Shown: piece after piece, positions 43,917-50,060 of the stretch | How positions within the stretch are numbered: the stretch's first letter is position 1 | How the letters are laid out: each line of letters opens with the position of its first letter | Assembly: GCF_018882185.1 (NCBI RefSeq) | Contig: NZ_JACVOY010000012.1 | Location: 1-50,204, forward strand | Length of the DNA: 50,204 nt | Direction: 5' to 3' | From: Polynucleobacter sp. AP-Latsch-80-C2 | Lineage (GTDB): Bacteria > Pseudomonadota > Gammaproteobacteria > Burkholderiales > Burkholderiaceae | Translations under genes and position numbers: made by a program | The notes under the pieces: generated by a model | The model's database searches: none | Told to the model about the DNA's origin: nothing | What the model saw: only the letters and a program-made list of their open reading frames with translations

Positions 43917-44461
43917 ATCTCAAATTTTCCAATATGCAATTCTTCGCATAAAAAACTTTCAATATCGGCCCTCAATTCAACTTGCGTATGTCCATCGATA
44001 ATGTCAGAAATGAGCTGAGGAAAATCATCGCTTGATATGTGCTTTGAGTCAGATAATGCTTGATACCGATCTCTGGATTTGGTGTAGTAGTAAAGTGCCT
44101 CGTTAAATAAGGCTTCCATTTCATGAAGATCAAGTAAGGCGCTTAAAGCCGCACGAATGCATAAAGCTGAATTCTTATTCATGAGCCAGTAGATGGAGCA
44201 ATCCTTATCTGCCAGGCTAGTAGCAATAAATTCGACATGCTTTAGATTGCCGATGACCATATAAGAGCGATTTGGACCTGTAAAGTTTAGATATCCATCC
44301 AGTAGTTTGATGGCATCAAGCTCTGAATCAATTGTCCCAATTGGTTTTGAATGCCCGCGTATATAGATCTGCTGTGAAGATGAGCTGATCTTCTGAAAGT
44401 ATTCTTGATCTATTCCATGGTTTGGAGTGTCAAAAACAAAGACTGTTCTAGGGTAGCGCAT
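43913..44461 (-). CDS. Hypothetical protein of the island
   Basis: A 182-residue soluble protein, not recognised. The start MRYPRTVFVFDTPNHGIDQE with TVFVFDTP resembles the first strand of an NYN/PIN-like or Rossmann domain, but I cannot assign it. The ATG has AAGGAATTAAT upstream. It is convergent with the integrase (4-base overlap at the ends) and is the last gene of a minus-strand run starting near 46073. Confidence 0.55.
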   Translation of the reverse strand: MRYPRTVFVFDTPNHGIDQEYFQKISSSSQQIYIRGHSKPIGTIDSELDAIKLLDGYLNFTGPNRSYMVIGNLKHVEFIATSLADKDCSIYWLMNKNSALCIRAALSALLDLHEMEALFNEALYYYTKSRDRYQALSDSKHISSDDFPQLISDIIDGHTQVELRADIESFLCEELHIGKFEI

Positions 44462-44476
44462 ATTAATTCCTTATAA

Positions 44477-44499
44477 GTACTAGCCACTAGGGCTAGTAC
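44477..44499. repeat. Perfect 9-base hairpin
   Basis: GTACTAGCC and GGCTAGTAC flank ACTAG. It lies in the 46-base gap between the small gene ending at 44508 and the gene starting at 44461. No T-run follows in either direction, so it is a processing hairpin or an operator rather than a terminator. Confidence 0.55.
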
Positions 44500-44507
44500 C
44501 GGTGAAG

Positions 44508-44672
44508 TTAAGCAGCCATCAAAGGATTAATTGGCTCTGGTACAGGTGATATCTCAAGAACCCCGCCAGGATTGCTCGGCGGGTTACGAACAGATCTAAC
44601 AAAATCCTCTAGGCGCTCCAATAACTTACGATTGCTAGAACTCACCTGCAATTGCGTTGTTAGAATCTTCAT
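44508..44672 (-). CDS. Small Pro/Ser-rich hypothetical protein
   Basis: A 54-residue frame, MKILTTQLQVSSSNRKLLER..., ending PEPINPLMAA. Open reading continues 8 codons upstream (reading ALPDDQL) to a possible ATT start right behind AAGAAGG, close to the end of the AAA protein gene. It fits neatly in the run of minus-strand genes. No homologue recognised. Confidence 0.45.
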   Translation of the reverse strand: MKILTTQLQVSSSNRKLLERLEDFVRSVRNPPSNPGGVLEISPVPEPINPLMAA

Positions 44673-44702
44673 GAGTTGATCATCCGGCAGAGCAATACCT
44701 TC

Positions 44703-45221
44703 TTATTGCAAAATCCACTGAGCCCGGGAAAGCCAGTCTTTTGCTGTTACTGGAGGCACAGCCAAGCAATTACTACGATCACGTAAGGCAATGTCGACTT
44801 GATCGATGTAGTTCGTTGTAAAGATGAACTGGGTATGACCGATCATGTCATCGATTACATCTCTAAAAGCTATTGCTGCTTTGGGGGTGAAGTTAATTTC
44901 ATTGGAAATAATGTAGTTGCGTTTTTGATCATTGATCGTAAACACTTGATAAAACATGGTGTGATCTTCAAAAGTCTGCATGACATCGTTGATGGAATTA
45001 AATTCCACTGCTTTAAGACGGGTAACTTCTGCCTTTTTACTTTCGATGGCATCAGGCAATAAATTGGCAATCGTGGTTTTGCCAGTTCCAACCCCGCCGT
45101 GAAGGATGAGGGGCTTTAAGTCGCGCTCGTTGATGTAGTCAGATAGCCTATTTTCAAGGGTTTGGCTGCCAATAACTACATCGTCGAGACGAGTTGGGGC
45201 GTATTTGAGTGCGAAGCTCAT
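44703..45221 (-). CDS. Short AAA+ protein resembling a clamp-loader ATPase domain
   Basis: A 172-residue protein. The N-terminus FALKYAPTRLDDVVIG and Walker A GGVGTGKTT match clamp-loader subunits (phage and RFC type). The Walker B region reads IISNEINFTPKAAIAF: Asn replaces the metal-binding Asp of DEx. Sensor 1 is FTTNY, and a possible Arg finger lies in LRDRSN. It stops after the ATPase core; the lid and collar domains of full clamp loaders (about 300 residues) are missing. The ATG follows AGAAAGGAATTACT. It is either a self-standing ATP-binding switch or a helper for element replication. Confidence 0.7.
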   Translation of the reverse strand: MSFALKYAPTRLDDVVIGSQTLENRLSDYINERDLKPLILHGGVGTGKTTIANLLPDAIESKKAEVTRLKAVEFNSINDVMQTFEDHTMFYQVFTINDQKRNYIISNEINFTPKAAIAFRDVIDDMIGHTQFIFTTNYIDQVDIALRDRSNCLAVPPVTAKDWLSRAQWILQ

Positions 45222-45248
45222 AGTAATTCCTTTCTGATTGGGTAAAAG

Positions 45249-45279
45249 CAGGGGTGAGCCAGTAAGTGCTACACCCCTG
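45249..45279. repeat. Hairpin between small gene and AAA gene
   Basis: CAGGGGTG (45249-45256) pairs with CACCCCTG (45272-45279) across a 15-base loop. It is 28 bases before the AAA protein start on the minus strand. No T-run. Confidence 0.5.
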
Positions 45280-45296
45280 TCAAGACTTGCAAAGGC

Positions 45297-45437
45297 TTAA
45301 GCCATTTCTTTGAAGAAGGCTTGATTGGCTGCTTCAGTAATCGCCGCTTGCGCTGCGAGTTCTGCCTGGGCTTTGACATGCTCCTCGACCTTGTTGAGCA
45401 ATTCTTGCGCGATCTTGCGTATCGCCTGCTCAATCAT
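45297..45437 (-). CDS. Small Ala/Glu-rich helical protein
   Basis: A 46-residue frame beginning MIEQAIRKIAQELLNKVEEH and ending FFKEMA, predicted to be one long helix or coiled coil. It follows the 45465 gene in the same frame: after that gene's TAA come nine sense codons and then this ATG. So it is a separate small gene or a C-terminal extension reached by stop-codon read-through. The ribosome site is weak (CTGGCGCC). Confidence 0.45.
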   Translation of the reverse strand: MIEQAIRKIAQELLNKVEEHVKAQAELAAQAAITEAANQAFFKEMA

Positions 45438-45464
45438 GGCGCCAGACGAACCCGGAACAACGCT

Positions 45465-46073
45465 TTAGACCTGCGTTTGACCGCTGGCTAACATCTTGCC
45501 AATTAACAAGGTGTACTCAGCAGAGTCGGCTGGGTGGGCTAAGGCAGTTTTAGGTACCAACGCTAAGGGGTGTTGTAGCTGGTTAACGAGTAATTGCTTA
45601 ACCTCTGCTACTTTGTTATCAAGCTGACTACGCTTTTTGATAGTTTCATCAGTAATACCCTTGGTGCTGGCAACTTCCTCAACGCCGCCAACTTTAGCGA
45701 CCCAGTCGGAAAAGTTGTCTACGGAAATTGCCTCTTTAGCTGCTACTCGTAATGCACGTGAGTATGCGCTTGCGCGGCGGCGCTCGGCATTAAACACGTA
45801 TTTAACGAGCAAGGTCAGTACTGGAGTGCTGGTTTGTACTTTAATGCTGCGGGCTTCCAGGTTTGCTTTGATGCCTTCTAATACAACCTTCTCAGCAGGG
45901 CTGCCTTTAATCTCGTAATATATGCCAAGGCACTCTGAGAGGAGGGCATAAAGACCCTTGTTGGATTTGTCGTAAAAGTCACGTTGCCAAACTTGACGTC
46001 GATTTGCTAATGCATCTAGTTTTACCAATGTTGCACTGGCGATTTCATGCTTTTGATTTGCTGTGATTCTCAT
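45465..46073 (-). CDS. Hypothetical protein of the island
   Basis: A 202-residue soluble helical protein beginning MRITANQKHEIASATLVKLDAL. It is rich in Lys, Ala and Val with a basic patch NAERRRASAYSRALRVAAKE. I do not recognise a family. The start is firm: AAGGAGCAACACC precedes the ATG at 46073. It heads the minus-strand gene run 46073-43913, and the AT-rich region before it probably contains the promoter. Confidence 0.6.
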   Translation of the reverse strand: MRITANQKHEIASATLVKLDALANRRQVWQRDFYDKSNKGLYALLSECLGIYYEIKGSPAEKVVLEGIKANLEARSIKVQTSTPVLTLLVKYVFNAERRRASAYSRALRVAAKEAISVDNFSDWVAKVGGVEEVASTKGITDETIKKRSQLDNKVAEVKQLLVNQLQHPLALVPKTALAHPADSAEYTLLIGKMLASGQTQV

Positions 46074-46400
46074 GGTGTTGCTCCTTCAAGTTTAAAAAAA
46101 TACCAACACGTTTTAGCGAAAGTGCTGATGAAACTTTTTGTGTTGATGGAGCCACTGTATATTTTTGAGATTTTTCGAACAAATCACAGCGTTGTTTTAT
46201 TTCCTTGACAGAAAAATAGGAAAAATCAAAGCCACATGAACAGGGGCTTAGCAGGCGATTTTATTTGTGAGAAAAAATCACCAAAAAACTTCGTTTGAAA
46301 ATTCCATGCAAAAATTAAATGTGAAATTATTGTGAAAATTTTCAGTGAAGTGATTTCAATTTACTATTAATCTTAGGCAACTACTTCGCTCTGAAAATAA
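46074..46400. promoter_or_regulatory. AT-rich non-coding region
   Basis: About 330 bases without a credible gene, markedly AT-rich, with A-tracts and repeated GTGAAA/GTGAAG words at about 46320-46350 (four in roughly 30 bases). TTGACAGAAAAATAGG at 46206 resembles a -35 box but lacks a clear -10. It may hold the promoter for the gene at 46073 and protein-binding sites. Confidence 0.4.
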
Positions 46401-46405
46401 AAAAA

Positions 46406-46434
46406 CCAGCCGGGTGATGGGCTGGTTGATTAGG
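46406..46434 (-). terminator. Terminator of the toxin-antitoxin pair
   Basis: On the minus strand AACCAGCC pairs with GGCTGGTT around an 8-base loop, followed by TTTTTTT. It lies 22 bases beyond the toxin gene stop. Confidence 0.85.
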
Positions 46435-46455
46435 GTCTAATAGCTGCTTAGCTAC

Positions 46456-46785
46456 TTACTTTTTTCCGTAGGCAGCATCGTGGTCTGGCTCAATTAATAA
46501 CACTCTAAGAAAATGATCCTCTCTAAAGCCAATTCCCCGAATTGATTTGCTAACCCGAAAGGAGTAGAGCGCATCGATACCCTTTGGGGCGGGGACACTA
46601 TGAATCTTTTCCCATTTAAGACCTTTGTCACGATAAACCTGGTTCCAGGTCAGTTGCGTGATTTTCTCAAAAGTAGCAAAGGCCTTTTCTTGTTCGACTA
46701 ACTCCAATGTCTCCCAAGCAGATTGAAAGACCGGACTATTGAGATCAAGCTCAACTAATGGCTCAGGCTTTACGTTTCGTGCCAT
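46456..46785 (-). CDS. RelE/ParE-like toxin
   Basis: A 109-residue protein. The C-terminal half (KWEKIHSVPAPKGIDALYSFRVSKSIRGIGFREDHFLRVLLIEPDHDAAYGK) has the strand order and basic residues of RelE-fold toxins, including the final DHDAAY seen in a subgroup. Such toxins cleave mRNA at the ribosome or block gyrase. It overlaps the end of the upstream gene by 23 bases, as expected of toxin-antitoxin pairs. No strong catalytic signature allows a closer call. Confidence 0.65.
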   Translation of the reverse strand: MARNVKPEPLVELDLNSPVFQSAWETLELVEQEKAFATFEKITQLTWNQVYRDKGLKWEKIHSVPAPKGIDALYSFRVSKSIRGIGFREDHFLRVLLIEPDHDAAYGKK

Positions 46786-47053
46786 GCGCTTTAGCCATTT
46801 TTAATTTAGAAAGATCAGTCGCTTTTGCCGGGGTTTTTTGTGCCCAAGCTAGAGCGGCTGATAAGTCCTTTTTAACGACAGGCGTATGCATCCAACGTTC
46901 ATTATCAGGAATAACCGTGGCTGTACGAATTACCCAAACCCCTGGCTCAGGCGTTTCTACCAGTACTTGACGTCCTGCATGCTCTTTACCAAGCGAAATT
47001 TGTCCGCTTGATCCAATCGACTTAATAACCTGGTGATCTATGACTGCGCCCAT
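46763..47053 (-). CDS. AbrB-like antitoxin
   Basis: A 96-residue protein. Residues about 8-50 (VIKSIGSSGQISLGKEHAGRQVLVE...GVWVIRTATVIPDNERWMHT) look like a swapped-hairpin SpoVT/AbrB DNA-binding domain. The Lys/Ala-rich C-terminus could wrap the toxin. It precedes the toxin gene with overlap. The ATG follows TAGGAGAATGCC. An antitoxin that also represses its own promoter is the likely role. Confidence 0.62.
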   Translation of the reverse strand: MGAVIDHQVIKSIGSSGQISLGKEHAGRQVLVETPEPGVWVIRTATVIPDNERWMHTPVVKKDLSAALAWAQKTPAKATDLSKLKMAKAHGTKRKA

Positions 47054-47165
47054 GGCATTCTCCTATATTCATGCTGCATGATTGCATTATAGCATGATTT
47101 TATACAATCGGACTGATGTTTCACCATGACCCAACCCTGAGCAAAGCCCTTGAGCCCGAACTCAC

Positions 47166-47732
47166 TTAGATCAATTCAACGGCCTGTCTCTTTTGCTCAT
47201 CATTGACATCGATGTACCTTTGAGTCACCGCAATGGACCGATGGCCAGCTAATGAGGCTAAGATTCGTACACCAATGCCTTTATTAGCCAAAGTTGTGAT
47301 GAAAAATTTCCTTCCCGAATGACTACTTCCGCCGCTAATGCCCACATTCTTATAAAGCTGATGAAACCACACACATAAGCCATTGGGGCTAAAACGTAAT
47401 CGGTGATCGGTATGAAAGAAGGGGATATCAGCGCCTTTGGCATGTCTTGTTGTGAGGTAGTTGGCTAATTCCACCTGTAAACGCTGTGAAACAAAGACGG
47501 TTCGGGGATATTTGCCTTTGGTCTGCGCTGCCGATAGTCGAATCTCGTTTTTAATGGTGCCATCGGGGTTCACTACGTCCCCCATAGTTAAAGAAGCGAT
47601 TTCGGCGACCCTTAGTCCTCCGAGAAAGCTGGTGAGAATAATTGCGCGATCACGCAAAGCGTATTTTTTGGTACTAACGTAGTCCAGAACTTGATCAAGT
47701 TCGGCCTGGGATAAGGTTTTTGCTTGTGCCAT
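47166..47732 (-). CDS. Minimal tyrosine recombinase (catalytic domain only)
   Basis: A 188-residue protein that is only a catalytic domain, with all key residues: Arg41 (GGLRVAEIASL), Lys of the beta-hairpin region, His138 and Arg141 (SSHSGRKFF), His164 (LAGHRS) and Tyr173 (TQRYIDV). It lacks the core-binding N-domain of normal integrases, as do some small recombinases that act in inversion or plasmid resolution. The ATG follows ACAGGAAAACCAA. A decayed copy of the integrase palindrome and two perfect palindromes lie within 220 bases upstream. Confidence 0.9.
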   Translation of the reverse strand: MAQAKTLSQAELDQVLDYVSTKKYALRDRAIILTSFLGGLRVAEIASLTMGDVVNPDGTIKNEIRLSAAQTKGKYPRTVFVSQRLQVELANYLTTRHAKGADIPFFHTDHRLRFSPNGLCVWFHQLYKNVGISGGSSHSGRKFFITTLANKGIGVRILASLAGHRSIAVTQRYIDVNDEQKRQAVELI

Positions 47733-47812
47733 TTGGTTTTCCTGTCATAAATAAAATGTGCGTTTTAAGTATGTTTCCTTAACAGGAAAAGGTCGACCTC
47801 AGTTTGTTTACT

Positions 47813-47832
47813 AAGTGTCGTGTAACAAGACA
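47813..47832. repeat. Decayed AAGTGTCG...GACA site before the second recombinase
   Basis: AAGTGTCGTGTAACAAGACA matches the left half and spacer of the palindrome at 42677 at about 15 of 20 positions; its right arm is damaged. It lies 81 bases before the second recombinase start. Confidence 0.5.
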
Positions 47833-47865
47833 AAAAGACCCTCCAAGAATCAATGACTTACAAAT

Positions 47866-47952
47866 CGGGTTAAGAATATAGTTATTTTCTTAACCCGTAT
47901 TTGCTTATAAGTATTTAGCAATATTTACTAAGATTTGTCGTCTTTAGACGAC
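47866..47952. repeat. Two perfect palindromes near the minimal recombinase
   Basis: CGGGTTAAGAA (47866-47876) and TTCTTAACCCG (47887-47897) are perfect 11-base inverted arms around 10 bases. GTCGTC-TTTA-GACGAC (47937-47952) is a second perfect palindrome. Neither is followed by a T-run. The first has the arm-spacer-arm form of a tyrosine-recombinase core site. This is most of the 47733-47973 gap. Confidence 0.6.
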
Positions 47953-47973
47953 GACCTTAGCTAACACCCCAAA

Positions 47974-48507
47974 TCACTGGATAGCGTACTTTTGTAAGTT
48001 CTCAAGTGCTTGCTTATGTCCCCCCGAAAATACGCCGTTTGTAGACGGTTTTTGAGGGGAATTTAGCTCTGATTGCGTTGTCGCTATCAGTGCTGGGGTG
48101 GGTTTGCCGGGAATTCTAGCAATACAGCTACGTATAGGCAGTTCCCAGTAATCATTTATTCCGTGCTCTGAATCTTTAATTTCAATATAAATTCTGCTGT
48201 AGTTCATATCCAAAGACGCATAGCCTTCAACTGCGCTTTTGATCCCAGCTTCATAGCGATATATCCAGCTCATTAAAACCCCGTCTTCATTTGTAGGGAT
48301 GTTCTTGAGGCGATTGGCCATTTCCACATGCACTGTACTCTTTGGAAAGTGGAACCATGCTTCAACTTCCTCAAAATCTACTAAATACTTGGCATAAGGA
48401 CTGGGGATCTCTAGTGTGCCGTTGTAGATAGCTTTGCGATATTGACCTTTGCCAAAGGTTGTTCCGCACATTTTGTTTTCCCATAAGCGGGCTGTGATTT
48501 CTTTCAT
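47974..48507 (-). CDS. Hypothetical protein of the island
   Basis: A 177-residue protein beginning MKEITARLWENKMCGTTFGKGQY, not recognised. It is mixed alpha/beta, with a Pro/Ser/Gly-rich end that may be disordered. I chose the ATG at 48507 because AAGGAGATTAAAA precedes it; a frame extending to 48558 would pass through the repetitive region. A cluster of repeated 6-base motifs begins 44 bases upstream, which suggests this protein or its partner is regulated there, or that it has a replication-initiation role (inference only). Confidence 0.6.
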   Translation of the reverse strand: MKEITARLWENKMCGTTFGKGQYRKAIYNGTLEIPSPYAKYLVDFEEVEAWFHFPKSTVHVEMANRLKNIPTNEDGVLMSWIYRYEAGIKSAVEGYASLDMNYSRIYIEIKDSEHGINDYWELPIRSCIARIPGKPTPALIATTQSELNSPQKPSTNGVFSGGHKQALENLQKYAIQ

Positions 48508-48550
48508 TTTTAATCTCCTTGAATGTTGAAAGGAGTCGCGGTGTTGCTTG

Positions 48551-48699
48551 AGATGCAAGGAGTAGCAGAGACAAAAGATAGTTGCTGTTGCTTGAGTTGC
48601 TGTTCAGAGCTACTCATTTGTCCCAAATACAGCAACTAACTGCATCTCTTACTGCAACTTATTTCTTAATCGCATCTCAATGCAACTCATTACGCGACT
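48551..48699. repeat. Iteron-like cluster of GCAACT/GCATCT motifs
   Basis: Six forward motifs GC(A/G)(A/T)CT-type lie at 48632, 48642, 48654, 48672, 48682 and 48694, with spacings 10, 12, 18, 10 and 12. This is a 30-base block with three motifs, repeated once at a 40-base offset. On the left side inverted copies occur at 48551 (AGATGC), 48580 and 48595 (AGTTGC), plus AGTAGC at 48561. Spacing close to the helical repeat indicates a protein-binding array between divergent genes, such as an origin or operator. Confidence 0.65.
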
Positions 48700-48739
48700 C
48701 GTAAATATTTAGCCCTTGTTAATAAAAACCATATTTTTT

Positions 48740-48916
48740 ATGTCCAAAATGAGCCGATTTGCTCGTGATCTAAAAAGAGGTCGACCAAAGCGCCTTATCG
48801 AAAACACACTTAATGAGCCCATTAACTACATAGGAGAATTAAATGAGCCAATTAAGTCATCTCAAGCTAGTCGCAGTCAAAAAGCCCCGCAACATGCCAG
48901 CAATCGTTATACGTAG
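48740..48916 (+). CDS. Possible small basic protein
   Basis: A 58-residue frame starting MSKMSRFARDLKRGRPKRL, strongly basic with a short NEPI repeat. It overlaps the start of the next gene in another frame and lacks a clear ribosome site. The basic start could bind DNA, but the frame may be fortuitous. Confidence 0.3.
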   Translation: MSKMSRFARDLKRGRPKRLIENTLNEPINYIGELNEPIKSSQASRSQKAPQHASNRYT

Positions 48917-49283
48917 GAATAAGCTGGGATCAAAACTGTGGGAACAGATCCAGTTAGCAAAGAGTCAGCTGGATGGAGCGCCATTTGTAGTCATGAAGTA
49001 CAAGACTGTGAAAGATCGGGAAACAGGATTGCGTAAACAAGTCGAAGTGCCAAAGCGTATTAAGCCATGGTGGTTTCAGAATGAAGACGGAAAGGTCTGT
49101 GTTTCCGTGAAATATGGAAGCTGGACTATAGAGTTGGCCAAAGGTAAGCCTAGCGTTGAAGTAGCAAGTGGTGAGGCTTTAATTAAAGCCCTTGAATCAA
49201 TTAAAGCGGCAGTAGAGGCGGGGGAGTTAGATGAGCAAATCGAGACTGCTAGTGCGGGACTAAGGGATGGGTTTAAAAGGTAG
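48843..49283 (+). CDS. DUF6641-like hypothetical protein
   Basis: A 146-residue basic protein. The pattern SHLKLVAVKKPRNMPAIVIRRNKLGSKLWEQIQLA, TVKDRETGLRKQVEVPKRIKPWW and the ending VEAGELDEQIETASAGLRDGFKR looks like the DUF6641 group found on proteobacterial islands and plasmids; I am recalling this from memory and could not check it. The ATG follows TAGGAGAATTAA. The preceding 16 bases TTAATGAGCCCATTAA are echoed around the start, possibly an operator. Function unknown. Confidence 0.6.
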   Translation: MSQLSHLKLVAVKKPRNMPAIVIRRNKLGSKLWEQIQLAKSQLDGAPFVVMKYKTVKDRETGLRKQVEVPKRIKPWWFQNEDGKVCVSVKYGSWTIELAKGKPSVEVASGEALIKALESIKAAVEAGELDEQIETASAGLRDGFKR

Positions 49284-49373
49284 AGTTTAAAAAACAATGG
49301 CCTGCAATCTTCACCGCGGCCATTTGGCATCCTAAAAATATTTAGACGCACAAAGTCGCGCCTAAATATCTAT

Positions 49374-49508
49374 ATGAAAACATATCAACTAACCATCAAA
49401 ATATATAACTCTGAAGTAACAACAATTATCTATGCTGCTAACGCAGAGCAAGCTAAGCTTATAGCACGCTGTTGGGGAGGAAAGATACTGCGTATTACAG
49501 AGATTTAG
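49374..49508 (+). CDS. Tiny protein, tandem paralogue 1
   Basis: A 44-residue frame: MKTYQLTIKIYNSEVTTIIY, then AANAEQAKLIARCWGGKILR. It matches the tandem gene that follows in layout: MK-x-Y-x-x-T, then T-I-x-Y-A-x-N-x-x-Q-A. Both are preceded by CTAAATATCTATATGAAAA. A single beta-beta-alpha unit is likely. No known family. The conserved layout argues for real coding. Confidence 0.5.
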   Translation: MKTYQLTIKIYNSEVTTIIYAANAEQAKLIARCWGGKILRITEI

Positions 49509-49545
49509 GGCGTAGTTGCGACTTTGTTTTTGAGGTAGAGGGATT

Positions 49546-49713
49546 ATGGCCTTGCTAAATATCTATATGAAAAGATATAGGGCAACTGTGAATGCAGCAG
49601 GTATGTGGGTAGAAACCATTCTCTACGCTCAAAATCAAGCTCAAGCATATAAGTTATTTCAAGCCATCTTCGGCGCTAAAAACGTGCCGTATCAACCCCT
49701 GCAGATTGGTTAA
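49546..49713 (+). CDS. Tiny protein, tandem paralogue 2
   Basis: A 55-residue frame from the ATG at 49546, behind GTAGAGGGATT; an internal ATG at 49567 aligns with the start of paralogue 1. The aligned part is MKRYRATVNAAGMWVETILY, then AQNQAQAYKLFQAIFGAKNV. The 19-base stretch before and over the internal start is duplicated from paralogue 1, which shows a tandem duplication of the gene with its leader. Confidence 0.5.
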   Translation: MALLNIYMKRYRATVNAAGMWVETILYAQNQAQAYKLFQAIFGAKNVPYQPLQIG

Positions 49714-49715
49714 TT

Positions 49716-49901
49716 ATGAGATTCGATGAAATAGCTCCAGTTAAGCCATTAAGCCCAGAGCAAGCTAGACTTAAGTCTATGAAAGATCGCGTTAAGCGAG
49801 ATCAATCGGCTGTAAAGGCTGAGCGAGCTAGGCAGAAGATTAAGGCTGGGCGGGCGGCGTTGGGACAAGCTGCTGCGATGGAGGCGGTAACTTTGAAATA
49901 G
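49716..49901 (+). CDS. Small basic helical protein
   Basis: A 61-residue protein, MRFDEIAPVKPLSPEQARLK..., starting two bases after the previous stop. It is mostly one Lys/Arg/Ala-rich helix (DRVKRDQSAVKAERARQK). Similar short proteins accompany islands in Burkholderiales, but I cannot name a family. Possibly nucleic-acid binding. Confidence 0.5.
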   Translation: MRFDEIAPVKPLSPEQARLKSMKDRVKRDQSAVKAERARQKIKAGRAALGQAAAMEAVTLK

Positions 49902-50060
49902 CTCCACTTCTAATTATTTGATCAAGGGATTGTGGGTCTGAGATAGGGTTTGCTACCTGAGATTTTCTCGCTGGTGGATAAGGAGCCTTAGTTTGAGGGC
50001 TGTGGCGGCACAATGGTCTTCTGGGTGGAGAATTGGGATTATGTTTTTGGGGAGTAATTG

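Noticed and set aside
48551..48699. A CRISPR array
   Set aside because: The repeated units are only 6-8 bases, occur in both orientations and have no spacers of constant length; no cas genes are near.
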